Assembly: GCA_033558025.1 (NCBI GenBank) | Contig: JAUCEF010000007.1 | Span: 4,278,001-4,342,000 of the forward strand | Reading direction: 5' to 3' | From: Phytophthora sp. 'mugwort' | Taxonomy: Eukaryota; Oomycota; Peronosporomycetes; Peronosporales; Peronosporaceae | Length of the DNA: 64,000 nucleotides | In this document: in pieces, positions 9,456-21,000 of the stretch | How positions within the stretch are numbered: the first letter of the stretch is position 1 | Layout of the letters: every line of letters starts with the position of its first letter | Notes under the pieces: model-generated | The model's database searches: none | What the model was told of the DNA's origin: nothing | Seen by the model: only the letters and a program-made list of their open reading frames with translations | Position numbers and translations under genes: made by a program

Positions 9456-12400
9456 GTGAACTCGTCACTCGATGGCACTTCCGTCGGCCTCTCTGCCTCT
9501 TCCTACGCGTTCCCGGGGCGTGCAGGTGTAAGCGCGGAGCGTTCCCGACCGCGTTGGGGAGCAGCGTGCCGTTCCGCCAGGCCTGGTGTCAGGTGCCGAA
9601 CCATGACATGGCAGTCCCGTTGTATGTATGCCGCACCTTCTCGCAGAGGGAGACGCGCCACGCCATGGGTTCTTTGACGCCTTCGGCAGCTTGCCATAGC
9701 TTCAGTAAACGAATGAGTCGCCTACTCAAGCATTGTCGGCGTCCTTCAGCAACGAGCAGATCTACAAGATCGCGTCCGACGCTTCTGCCCTTTCTGGACG
9801 TAGCCGCTGCGCCATTCATCGTTTTGTACAGGCTGGTGCGCTTCTTGGCGAGCTTTCGCGTGTTGCAACGGCTTGGACGACGTCACTTGCAAGCACCTAG
9901 CCTTCCTCACCGAGCTGGCACAATTTCATGTGCAATTGCTTCATAAACTTCAATCACCCGTTTCATGAGGTTGGCCACTGCACGTCGAGTGTTGCAGACT
10001 ATGAAGGCATTAATAATGACAAGATCGACGAGTCAAAGGATCAACGATTTGTAGTATTTCTTGTACTTGATGAACAGCTGTAGCGTGTCCCTACGGCATG
10101 CGCCATACATGTGTAACAGATCAGCGCAGCCGCAGTACACGACGGCAGCAAATGGTGAATCGAGGCGAGACCTGATGATGTACGAGTACACGAAGATACT
10201 GAGCGTGGAGGGCGCGGACTCAATGCATGAGAACCGCACAAGCGAGATCTTGACGTGACGGGACGCCGCGACTTTCCAGTACGAGCACGAGAGCCGCAGA
10301 GGTGAGATCTTGACACAGAGAGACGCCATGAACAGGCAAGGTGACCGGGTTGGCGACGAGTGGCTACCGGAGCAGCAGAACGAGGATCAAGCGCAAAGGA
10401 GCTCACTTCGGAGTTCGCCAACACGGATGCAGGCACGCACGTGAGGTTTGACGAATCGAAGTGAAACAAGGACGAGGACACGGGCTACAACGAATCAGCG
10501 ACCGACAACTAGCTGAAGCTTTAGACGGCACGAGGTGTGGTGGTGACTGCACTGATGTTCGCATCAGCACAGAAGGCACTTCGCGCGGGATCTAAGGACA
10601 CTTGGCATTGTCGCGGTGTAGACCGGAGTAGTTGGTGAACGAGTACGAGAACGAGCACGAGAACGAGAACGAGTTGAGTGCATTACAAACGAGTAAAATA
10701 AATAGGGACTAGACTCCCGGCTACTTAGCGGTGGCCTACAGCGCGTTGAAGTTGATGACGAACACGGCGGACTCTGGAAGTCAACCGCGGAGAGCACAAA
10801 CGCTATACGATCCGTCGACAAGCAGACGTTAAGAGCTTGTTACACACGATTGGATGCCATCTTAAAATGTACGTACAAAAAATTGAACTCTTGCCTTTGT
10901 AGATGCAATCGATCAGGTACGTCCATGCCGCCTACGTACGTCTGGTAATCTTTGATGACGCGCGGCAGGCTACTTCCAGCCGTTCGCCAATCAGCTTCTC
11001 GCGATGCACAATACGGCCCTCGCAACACTTTCGCCGGCGTTGAGCACGGACATCCCACCAACGCATACCCCTATGTCAGGAATTTAAAAAGCATCGGCAA
11101 CTGTGTATGTACCCCTCGCAATATTTACCGGTCTGTTTTTCGGTATATCGGGAGGCTTCGTTTTGTTGCTCTTCTTTTTCGTTGGGATTACTTCACCTCT
11201 CGAAGGTTCCGCACAACTGCCGCAGTGTAGTCTGTAAAGCTACTTTCGCCAGCTCTCTCCTATTTGCCGCAAAAAAATTTCAAACCTGTATTATACAATA
11301 TAACTATAGGTTAGTGTGTATCCTACATAATAATATTTAGTCGTCAAACAAAACACGGATGCGCCCGAAGGCACCCCAATTACATACGGGGTGCAGAACC
11401 GCAAACTTCGAGCAGCACAGCCTGAGAAGCTTCGTCCCCATTTATGGGGCTTGCCCTTCATGTACACTCTCAGGCGATTGAAAGATGATTTCGACGGCAG
11501 CATGGTCTCGTCGAAAGCCATGATTGCTGAAGGGATTACGATGACAGAGAAGTGGTCCTGTAGAGCATCACTAACCGGTCGTAGGTTTTTAGGCCCTACC
11601 AATTACTGCGCGTTCGTCGTTGTTACGGCTGAAGCTCAGGTCCCGTGACAGGTGCATTAAGCTATCCCGAGCCATGAATAGGCCGAAACACGCGCGGAAT
11701 CGCTCCCTCGTCTGTCGTCCGCCAATGATGCGCCAGTTCTCCGTATTTGGGACGATCGATCTTGCTATCGACAAACCCCAAAACACACACCTCCCTTGGT
11801 GTAATGTCCGGAGATATCAGCAGCTCGGTCCGCAACTCCTCCTTGGACCTTGGATTGAAGCCAGCATTCTATAGCTCATGTGCAACTTGTTTTTCGTGTT
11901 ATCCGTCCCCTTTTCTTATCAATATTCTCGCTGAAGTACCGGTTACCCCCGTTGCGATGGCGTGCCAAAGCTTGGGCGGCATGAATTAGAAGAGCGCCCC
12001 GACGGAGTCGCTGCAGGTTCGAGCAGCCAGGCGGCAGTCCCTGATGCTCCCGTGTACAAGTGCGGATAGTCCTCACGCATAGCGCCGGACAGGCTAGGTT
12101 TGTAAGGCTGCTGCAAGTAGTCGTATGGCGTAGCGGGAGCGAAGTCGGACCAGCCCGTGTCTGTGATCGAATTTAGGGAATGCGTCCCAGCGCTCGACAC
12201 GATGTCGGCCATACCACCGACGGTGGATACTAAAGCTGTCCAAACACAGGTCAGGGGAAGCAGGTAGTCGGACGTCAAGTACAGAAAGGTCATCTTCAGG
12301 TGTACCGTTTTCGTCATCTCCATAATCGTTTTCTCCATCGGACTGGAACGTCACTAACGCCCGTGAAGCTTCGGTCGGGTCAGCCAGTTTGGCGTTTGTA

Positions 12401-12552
12401 ACAATTTCAAAAAGTTGTACATCGTCTCTAACCGGGTTGTACAATGACTCTCCGCCGCCATCAGCATCTACAAAATCGGGAAGAAGGTTGCGTCGGCTAT
12501 CAGGCGAGAGTTCTACATCGGTGCATAAAAGATTAGACCATGGATTGTACAC
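9456..12552 (-). mobile_element. PiggyBac-like transposon relic (copy 2, inverted)
   Basis: Blocks of the same transposase as copy 1 appear in order on the minus strand. The acidic N-terminal region is at 12094-12552, the REDYPHLYTG region near 12070, and IMAFDETMLPSKSSFNRLRV at 11450-11540. RVIKDYQTYVGGMDVPDRL is near 10920, IKYKKYYKS near 10040, and the Cys-rich tail (SLCEKVRHTYNG...WRNGTLL) near 9570-9680. All frames are interrupted. Between the YQTYVGGMDV and IKYKKYYKS blocks it carries about 500-600 bp with no counterpart in copy 1 (which has only a short intron there), so a further insertion is likely at roughly 10300-10840. Confidence 0.75.
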
Positions 12553-12806
12553 GTTGTCTGGTATGATGCACGTTCAAACCTGGCGAGCCTTAGTGGTGGG
12601 CGTTTGCGGTGTCTACGCAACTACAGCACATCAGCTGGTTGAGACGATATCTTCGTAGCTATAGTCACTGCTGGCGGTGTATGACAACTTGAGGCGGCAT
12701 CGGCACAACATCAAATGCTACTGTTGTGATTGGACCTTCGCTTGACTTGTTGCATTGCACGGGCTATCAACAAAATATGTGATGAGTTCAAAACAAACGG
12801 GTAGCA

Positions 12807-12814
12807 CACACGAT
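12807..12814 (+). repeat. Left target-site duplication of the hAT element
   Basis: The 8 bp CACACGAT directly precede the terminal inverted repeat. The right copy at 16275-16282 is TACACGAT, identical at 7 of 8 positions. hAT elements make 8-bp duplications. Confidence 0.75.
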
Positions 12815-15800
12815 TAGTGGTGTCAACGTTAGTAACTAAACCTCAACCTCCCAAAGGTTAAGGTAAGGTTAACTTAGACCTCCAAACCTCATTAACCTCC
12901 CGCATACAACCAACAAGATAAACCAAACGTTGTTCGCCGTGACTAACTTCAAGGCCTTTCCACGATGAAGCCGAACGCGGTGAGCGTAAGCGATTAAAAG
13001 GACTTACTCCCGATTGTTGAAGACCGACAACGAGAAGCTTATAGTGGAAGGCGACGATCCGGAGGATTAGACGGCTTTGCGAGCTAATGCCGTCAATGAT
13101 AAATGCTGCGTTTTCGCTATCCTTCTGCACATCGTGTCTCACGCAGAATTTGTCTTATTAACTCGGGCACTCTTATGCCCAAGGCGTTCTTGGTCGGCAC
13201 ATCGTGGTCAGATAAAAAAAATATTGAAAGCGATTTGTGAGAAGCAAGCATTTCCTCATTATGAACTTAACGTACGTGGCCTTGTGACCTACAGAAAAAA
13301 GATGCTCGCAACTCCTATCCATCCACTATATTGCTAACAGTCCGTCGCTGAATACATCTCGTCACCTCCACAGATATACGCGATTAGCACTTCGATTACG
13401 CTGCTTGCGCTAGACGGGTACTTAGCAAGCCATCTCATTTTCCATTCAAGTTCTAATTTTCCCTCGTGTTTCGTACCTGGCTTCTCCATATTACAGTAAT
13501 GCTACCGATGAAAAATGCTAAGGTTGACCCCATTGTTCTTTCGGGTATTTTCTGCAATAAATACAAGATCACGTACAAATTCAGGAGCCAGCGAAGCCCT
13601 CTTCACGGTCACAATATTTCCGCTTGACGAAAATGCCCTCTCGGAATGTACGCTCGTTGCAACAGTTCCCAACCATTTTCGGGCCAACCTGCTGAGGTTC
13701 CTAGACTTTCCCTGGTTGCATCTCCACCACTCCAACGGGTCTGTTTTCCTGGAGCAGCATTAGGGACGATAATATCGGCCATATATCTAGTGAATTCGTT
13801 GCTGCATTTCTCTTCCAGTGAACCGCCACAATGTTTAGGCTCGCTCCAAACATGAAGTTACTGCTTGAAGTCCTTAGGTGCAGCTTTTGTGCGTACTGGC
13901 GAAAACAGTATTCCGCGCTCTGTAAGAACGTCTTCATCGCGAGCTGACCGTACAGCGGCGCCAATTAGATTTGGCGAGCTTCGGGCTTCTTGTCGTCTTT
14001 CAGATGATTCATATGCTTGGCTACCCTGGGATCCAAGTATGACACCCATAGCAACTCATTCGATTCTAAGTGCCCAAAACGCTCGTCGCACAGGTGAAGT
14101 AGCCTGTCGCGGCATTCCTTTATCATGACAATGACATTATCCACATATTCTTCATCGCTGGCAGATACTTTATCTTGCTCAAACAAATTGTCCCGGGGAA
14201 GTTTAGCGCGGAGGCCAGCAATAGCAGGCAGAACGAGAGGGAGGGTGGGGTATCCTTGTCCACCCAGTTCCTTGGAGACCTGGTCGAAAGGTGCCAGCAG
14301 CGTTTGAAGCACTTTATAGCTATCCAGTTAGCATCTTTTGGCCGGTTCAGCTTCTTCTGCATACCTTTGAATTCTATGCGTCCTTCGGCTGACTAAAAAA
14401 AGAAAAAAAAGTCGTTCAAAGCTTGCTGCAGTTGGATAAAACGCCCCAGCATCTCCCAACAACTATTCCAGCGCGTCGGACAGTCAACTTTGAAATTTAC
14501 CACATTCGCCGAGGCAATACGCATTTTGTCTTCTGAATTGCTTCCAAAGCTGAGCGGCCTTTTGAAGATCTCCGAAAGTAAACAGCTAATGTACGAAAAC
14601 TCTGGATAATTTCGCGCATTGAAGCCATTTCGTCCATATTCATCCGTTCAAGCGTCTGTGTAAGGAAATCATCCATTTCTTCGACAGCCTCGTCACGAAG
14701 AAATTGCTTGTGCTAGATCGAATTTATTTAACTCGTCATCTTCTCATTTTCAATCAAACCTGCACCTGGCTCCTCTGCCACGATTGCCTCCCAAACCGGA
14801 TTTGTAGATCAGCCTTTTTTTTCTTTTTCAATAGTCCAGATACGATTAAATGAAGTTCAAGTGCGATGCATGATCGCGAACAATACGACAGCAGAGTTCT
14901 TTCGATAGACCCCATTCAAGCCATTACTGTTTCAAGTGCTGCAGCTATCGCTTTGGCGTCATGCTTACCAGGAAGCTCCTTCACTTCTAGCGTCCAGCTG
15001 ATCATCTCAAATTTGTCGTCGATATGATGGATCGTGATTGAAATATATGATCGAGCGTTTCTCGCTGTCCAGATGTCAGTGGTAATGGAATAATACGTAC
15101 ACGATCGTGCGATATCTTCTCTCACGTAGCACCGCAAATCTCGAGCGAGGAAGATAAGTTCAGCTCGTAACTGGGTCCGCCGGGGTAGATGCAGTCTGAT
15201 CCCACAAATTGTTTCAGTGACGAACTTAATAATGCAATAAATCCTTTATCCTCAATCATCAGAAGAGGACAGAATGAGCTGCAATCCACCGCGCCAGAAG
15301 TGAATACACTTGGTTTTGTGCTCAGCCGATATTTCACGTAGTGGGCGCTTTTTCTCGTTCGCCCCAGCCGCAGCAAAATCGGGATTCAACGCTCGCTCTA
15401 GTTGCACCTCCGTTTCATCGCTTGGCTTGCCGTAGTTAGCAAGGTCGTGTTTGTGGTATTTGCTCATGTGCTTCTCTGCACCGTTGTTCCCTTTCGAAAA
15501 TCGGAGTGCTCGCTTACACTTTGTGCAGTAGGCGTAAGTTGCATGCTCGTTGTGGAGTTGTTCGACTTCGATACGCCAAAATTGCGGATCAGGTACAGCA
15601 TAATAAACTGCCAGGATTGCGGTTTTCGTACCCTCTTCATATTGTAGAGGTTGTACGGCCTCACATCCATCACAGCTTCATACACAGGAGGGTGCCAAAT
15701 TCGCAAGGGTTCGTCCTCTGTGTGGATACCGCCCTGGGTGCTTTGGTTCTCTAACCGTGAATGCATAGTTGCAACCGCAACTGACCCTGCGCTTGTCCAC

Positions 15801-16274
15801 TCCTCCTTCTGCGGGGACGGATGCTCAAAATCTTGAGGAGGCGATCGGGATGGGCTCGCCGTGTTCTGTCTTGGCTGGTATCCATGGTAGGGCTGAAGCG
15901 CTTTTTTGGATGCTCGTTCACTAGCGATTCGTTGTAGTAGTTGTAAGTCGCCGCGCAACCAATATCTCGGTCAATTGTATACGGCCGAAGGCGGGTAGGT
16001 TGTATTGGAGTACGAGGGCTGCGATAGGTCACAGGATCTGGGGACCTTCTCTCTTCAATTGCGTCGCTTGCTTTATGCCGTGGTGATGGTCAAAAGTACT
16101 GGAGGTCCCTCAGTGAATGATCGCAATGGTATGTACCCATTGGCAGAAGGCTATATTTGCAATGATCGATAGTCAAGAAGGTTAAAAGTTAGTTTGGAGG
16201 GTGGGTAGTTAACGCGAAAGGTTGAGGCTGGGGAGGTAGAGGTAAGGTTAGAACAGCAGAGGTTGACACCACTA
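12815..16274 (-). mobile_element. hAT-superfamily transposon with TIRs
   Basis: The element is about 3.46 kb. The left end begins TAGTGGTGTCAAC and the right end is its reverse complement (GTTGACACCACTA), a hAT-like terminus. The subterminal regions also resemble each other, with several AGGTTAAGGT/AAGGTTAG motifs at 12845-12900 and 16190-16250. It is flanked by near-identical 8-bp duplications. Inside is a broken minus-strand transposase. The good preservation of its ends suggests it is younger than the piggyBac relics. Confidence 0.82.
13502..15958 (-). pseudogene. hAT transposase, degenerate
   Basis: The N-terminal part near 15450-15540 has a BED-type zinc-finger pattern (CTKCKRALRF... 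H...KYHKHDL). Next comes ITTDIWTARNARSYISITIH at about 15030-15080, the typical hAT RNaseH-fold start with its TDxW block. A middle region at 13965-14312 holds a helical block (RLLHLCDERFGHLES, LDPRV). The C-terminal dimerisation block is at 13530-13720 (ATSVHSERAFSSSGNIVT, LVFIAEN). Frameshifts and stops separate the blocks. It lies inside the TIRs of the element, as expected of its own transposase. Confidence 0.78.
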
Positions 16275-16282
16275 TACACGAT
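16275..16282 (+). repeat. Right target-site duplication of the hAT element
   Basis: TACACGAT immediately follows the right TIR and matches the left duplication at 7 of 8 bases. Confidence 0.75.
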
Positions 16283-19200
16283 ACCAGCATATTATCGTCG
16301 TTTAGGGTTGTGTTGCTGCTTCTTGCACATTGCTTCGCACTTCGCCGTCTTGCAGCGTTTGCGGAGGGCTCTCGTTTCGCCGTATTCTTCGCCAGAAGCG
16401 CAGATAAACACACAATAACGCTAGAATAAAAAATAACTGACCACTCGCGTCTCATATCGAAATCCAACTTGCCCTAGTTCTTCGTGAGATCTTCTTTACC
16501 CACAAAATAGTCCCCACGAAGCGTGTCTTTCTTCGTCTTCCCCGGCATCAGGTAAACATGAAGCCAACGGACAGACCGGCCGGCCCTTGTAGTGCCAGCC
16601 CGCCTACCTCAGCCATCGCCAGGAACGCCATTTTCAGCGGCAACGCGGAGTTCTGTGCCCTCGGCGGTGAAACTGGAGTAGCGACCAGGCGCTTGCCATT
16701 CAAACTGCATGTGCAAAATGCAAGTTTGGTTGCTAATGCGCATTCTCATGCAATTTCGGTTTTCTCAAAGCATAGTAAGTTGTAGGTAATTCCTTCGTTT
16801 CAGTCTGAGGGTCGTTAGCTGTGTCTTCAGTGATGCGGGACAGTGTCCGGTGGCCACAAGTACCATTGTCCTAACACGCACTACGCCAACCTAAACACGC
16901 ACAACGAACGGCACTTGAGTTCCTAGGCCTCACAACGTAAGGGAATTCACGCACGAGAGCTACGCCAAGTCGCTCAACACGCAGTGCCGGGGGCTAAACT
17001 AGCCGGGGGCTAAACTACCCTCTCTTTGGTCACCGTGCGTTGCTAGGCGGGCTGCAGATACCGACGACTCCTACGGGGCTGCGGATACCCGACTCCCTCT
17101 CGCGCGGAACTTCACCTTTCCAGGCTCGTAAGTTGCCTCTCCGCAACGCACTTCGTCGCTTCACCTATCAACTTCTCCATGTATTCTTCTGTTGTTAAGC
17201 CACTGTACCGAACCGGTACGTTGCTGCTGCTCGCTGGAAGCACTTGCCTGCTCCGCGGCAAATCTTAAGCTGACTGCTGGTTCTACAATGCTCTTTCTCC
17301 TCGACTTCGGCTCTCAGTGATTCTCCGCCGCCCGTTGGCTACTCCGCACCTTCAGGCAGCAACGGTGACGCTTCGTGCGAAGATCGCCATACGCTTTAGG
17401 CTGAATATCGTCTGTCGGATCTTCAACCAGTTGCTCATCCGGGGTCTGCTTCTCCGCGTCCCTCTGTGTCTTCGACCGCTTCGCCATCTGCCCTGATATC
17501 CGAGCTTCCAGGAAAGACAGAGCCAACAGGATTCCAATCCTCTTACTGCATCATTTATGTCGATCCCGCGGGAATCATGACGCAGTATGACTTTCGTTTC
17601 TTGGAGATGCATAACCATTTCTCGTCACTTCTTGAAGTTCATTTTTATTGTCTATCCGGATTCTTTCCGATTCATCACACTTGAGCAACCTTGACAGTCA
17701 TGATTACTCTTGTCCTTCGTCAACGCTATGAAGTTGTCGATTCCAAGCTGGATGAGACTGACACTAAGATTTCTCAATACTGCTCAGAATTCAGTGTCTA
17801 GCCACCAAATCTGGAACTTTTCCTTGGCTTTTTGGGGGACGGCAGACTTTACCAACAACATAAACGCCGTACCAGCAGGTCGGTGGACTTTCTTGTTCAG
17901 CCATCGTTCTCTTGCAGGAGAAAAGTCACATACTCGTCAATATACACATGCTGAAGGAGGCGGAGTGGTGTTCACGGTGTCGGAGATTGCATCGAATCCT
18001 CCTCTTCAGCCAAATCCATCCCCCTTCAAAATCTGGGACCACGTCTTCATCATTTTGTGAAACCCAACCGCGAACACGACCTCGAGCAGCTCCATCGCGG
18101 CGACCACGCCCGCGACCGCCAGCGACACCGCCTCGTTCGGCGTCGGCGGCCTGGCCTTCGTCACGACCAACTCCACTCGCAGTGGCTAGACACACATCCC
18201 ATAGCAACACGGTTAGCGAGCGCCTACCACCACAGACATCTCAACGCCGGCCTACCATCCACGAGTATGACGTCTTCGCCCTCCTCCCCGGAGCTGTCGC
18301 CCGCTCCACCAGCGACGGGAGCTGCCCCATCTTCACTCTCGCGAGCACGGCCCCGTCCACGACCTTGAGCAGCTCCACCGCGGCGACCACGTCTGTGACC
18401 GCCAGCGACAGACCCTTTATCGCCCTCGGTAGGTAACAGTGTGTTGAGTCAGTAAAGAGCAAACAGTGTGATTTTATGCAGAGCTTCGAACCGTTGATGT
18501 ATCTCAGTACGACATTCCTCGCCAAGGAAGAAGTCGTCGCCTTCAAAACCCGCCCGGGTTGCCCCCAGGCCGGATATAGCGGTAACGAAAATCTAAGCTT
18601 CGACCACCTCGTGGTGCTTTTGAGGTCCACCCTTCGTTAAGTAACTTAAGCCACACCTGCCTGAACTCTAGCACACAACCAAAGCACACCACCGCCGGGG
18701 CGCCCGCTCCATCACAGCACCTCGCCTTCACGCTTGCTCTTCCCATCGCCAGCGAGCGGGTTCATCAGCCTTCCTCTTCGCCACGCCACGTCGACTCTCC
18801 CGACTGTTTTCTTTATGAGGTGGCGGAAACTGGAGGCTCAGAGGCATCGTCGCGTTGTGGTCACCTTTTGAAGGTTGTAATATGTAGCATTTACTACAAC
18901 ACAAGACAGATCGCCACCATATATTTTAGGCTACTGATGTTTAGGATTTCCATACCAATTCCTATATGGATTTTCCACTGTATAGATTATGTAGAATAAT
19001 TGCACCTAAACATATCATCGGAGCAGACATGTGTGGACCACATACAAAATAGACGTCGGATGCAATATACCAGGGACGGGGAATAAGAAACGACATGAGG
19101 CCAAATACGCACGCGCGATATCCTGCGTACCTGCTGGCCGTTTTATCCCGTGGACTAGATGACACGTCGTCGGCAAATAAAGAGGACCTTATCGGTAAAC

Positions 19201-19432
19201 TATGGAGAATAGAGGATGCTAGCAATTTGGTGTTTTACTAGATGGAGACAAAGCCACACGCTGGTCGTGTCTACGCTCGCGAAGTGGGAAACTTGCTGTC
19301 ATATCCACACGAGATCACCCGAGTAAGCCGTAGACGTATTCACGAGATCTCGAACCTTCTGATTGGCTTGTTTGATTCGGTCCGCATCCAGCGCTCAAGT
19401 CGCCAAGGCCTCCATCCCTCATACAATGCACC
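16283..19432. other. Three-kb gene-free region
   Basis: Several open frames occur (for example near 17710-18060 and 17912-18436), but none has a recognisable motif, and the GC-rich ones overlap each other on both strands. The only structure I can support is the 53-bp direct repeat listed separately. It may be old retroelement or transposon DNA. Confidence 0.35.
18075..18410. repeat. Pair of diverged ~53-bp direct repeats
   Basis: The block beginning CACGACCTCGAGCAGCTCCA at 18075 recurs at 18358 as CACGACCTTGAGCAGCTCCA. Both continue through GCGGCGACCACG and GACCGCCAGCGACA. The offset is 283 bp, so the intervening segment may be a diverged tandem duplication. Confidence 0.6.
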
Positions 19433-20280
19433 ATGGAGCGTGAAAGCACCACGCCTGCCAGCGCGTCAGTCCCGTTGCCATCCAGCCCTGTTGCAGCCCC
19501 TGCTGGTGATGTCCCTGAAGCCTCCAGCAACGTGAACACAGATGGCGAAGAGCCGGCCGCTACTGCAACTCCCAAACCAAAGCGAAGCTCGAGCGGAACG
19601 TTCACGGAGGAGCAGGATCTAGTCATCCTCTATGCCATCACTAGTACGATCCGTAGCTTACCACGGAAACGTAAGAAAGGCTTGAAGGACGTGGCCAGCT
19701 CTGTATCAGCATCACTGCGGCATCCGTTCACATGACGTGCATGCTCTGATCACTTTAAGGCTTTGAAGACATGGTACCAGAAGTGGTCAGAGGGACGCGA
19801 GTTTCGCAACGGGTCGGTCGAGCCGGAAACGGAGAAAATGAGGCTGCTCGAAGAGATCACGAGCCTCGAGGCGAACGGTAAGCTGGCGGTGATGGCCAAT
19901 AAGGCGGACAAGGAGCAGACAGAGAAGGAGAAGAGCAGCACGGGGGGCAAGCTTATGGAGGCAGCGGAGAAGAGGTTGACTGAGCGCGGCAAAGGCGCCT
20001 AAGGAGCGCGAGACGGCTAGGAAGCGCCAATGCAACGACACGTTAGAGCTCGTCGGCAAGCGGTTAGAGTGCGAGACCAAGCGCCTGAAGGAGAAGGCTC
20101 GCAGCCGTGAACTGCAGCATCTACAGCTCGAATTTGAGCTCATACGTATGACACGGAGCATGCCCTGCGCCAGAAAGAGATCGAGCTGTAGGAAGCGCAG
20201 TTTAAGACAGAACGTCAAGAACGTCAGAATGATCGCCAAGAGAGACAAAAACGGTTTGATGCGCTGGAGGTAAAAATCGT
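19433..20280 (+). pseudogene. Myb/SANT-like accessory ORF of a PIF/Harbinger element
   Basis: After a low-complexity Ala/Pro/Ser-rich leader, the frame from 19433 reads GTFTEEQDLVILYAIT, the start of a Myb/SANT-like DNA-binding fold. A frameshift near 19735 leads into FKALKTWYQKW. A long charged coiled coil follows (19763-20280, rich in Glu, Lys, Arg), again with a frame break near 20000. Harbinger elements encode such a Myb-like partner beside the DDE transposase. Here the DDE gene lies immediately downstream on the opposite strand, supporting this reading. Confidence 0.6.
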
Positions 20281-20315
20281 TAAGAAATCAATCCAGCATT
20301 AGTTCAATCTTCTGG

Positions 20316-20861
20316 CTAATCTAACAAACGGAAGTACTCATCTAATGAAGGCGGATCTACATCAAAATACTTACTGTGCTTGTTTCCACGAAATATGAAA
20401 ATGTAATTTGTCAAAATGATACATGCCTTGTAGACTGTAGCCACATGTACTTTTCCAAGCATCATCTTCCTCGAGAAGTCACATACAGGCCAGTGCTGTA
20501 CGACTTCACCATAAGACCACTCAACCTCAATCCGAACCTCACTCATTATGTAGTTCATGTGATCTTGAGTTGCAGTGCGACCTGTTACTGGAAAGGCGAC
20601 GCGAAGATGTCACTCCTTCCATAGGCAGCGTCCCCATAGAAAACAAATTCAGTGAAGCGTGCGTCAGTCCGAACGTTCTTCTCCAACTTCGATGCTCGCA
20701 GTACCGTGATATGGCGATGTGGTATTGCAGATCCGGATAAGATGGAAGTCGACCGGCAGCCGGAAGATCCACAGAAGCAGCCATAACAGCGTCAGGTGAT
20801 GGATCCGGACCATGCGACACAGGTCTGTACCAGTCTGTTCCAGGTCACTACATAGGTGCAA
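20316..20861 (-). pseudogene. PIF/Harbinger (DDE_Tnp_4) transposase C-terminal part
   Basis: At 20316-20558 the minus strand reads MSEVRIEVEWSYGEVVQHW, then ILTNYIFIFRG and DVDPPSLDEYFRLL. This is the standard C-terminal signature of DDE_Tnp_4 transposases (MS.VR..VEW.FG, then PPSL.EY). An earlier part at 20540-20860 is frame-shifted (SYPDLQYHIA, FGLTHASLNLF). Only the 3' half is recognisable. It converges with the Myb-like ORF, giving the usual two-gene Harbinger arrangement. Confidence 0.7.
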
Positions 20862-21000
20862 CTGTTAACTTTGTTCCAAATCTATAGATCGATACTAGTA
20901 CTAATTTCATTATGATCGGGAATTGGTGATCGCATGATTTGGGGCAGAAAAAGATGCCGTCACCTCAGAGCATTGGATGGTGCGAGGAAGTCTTCCCTCC

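Noticed and set aside
17912..18630. Overlapping GC-rich ORFs on both strands
   Set aside because: Composition is driven by CG-rich repeats (CGACC, CAGCGAC) and no motif is present on either strand.
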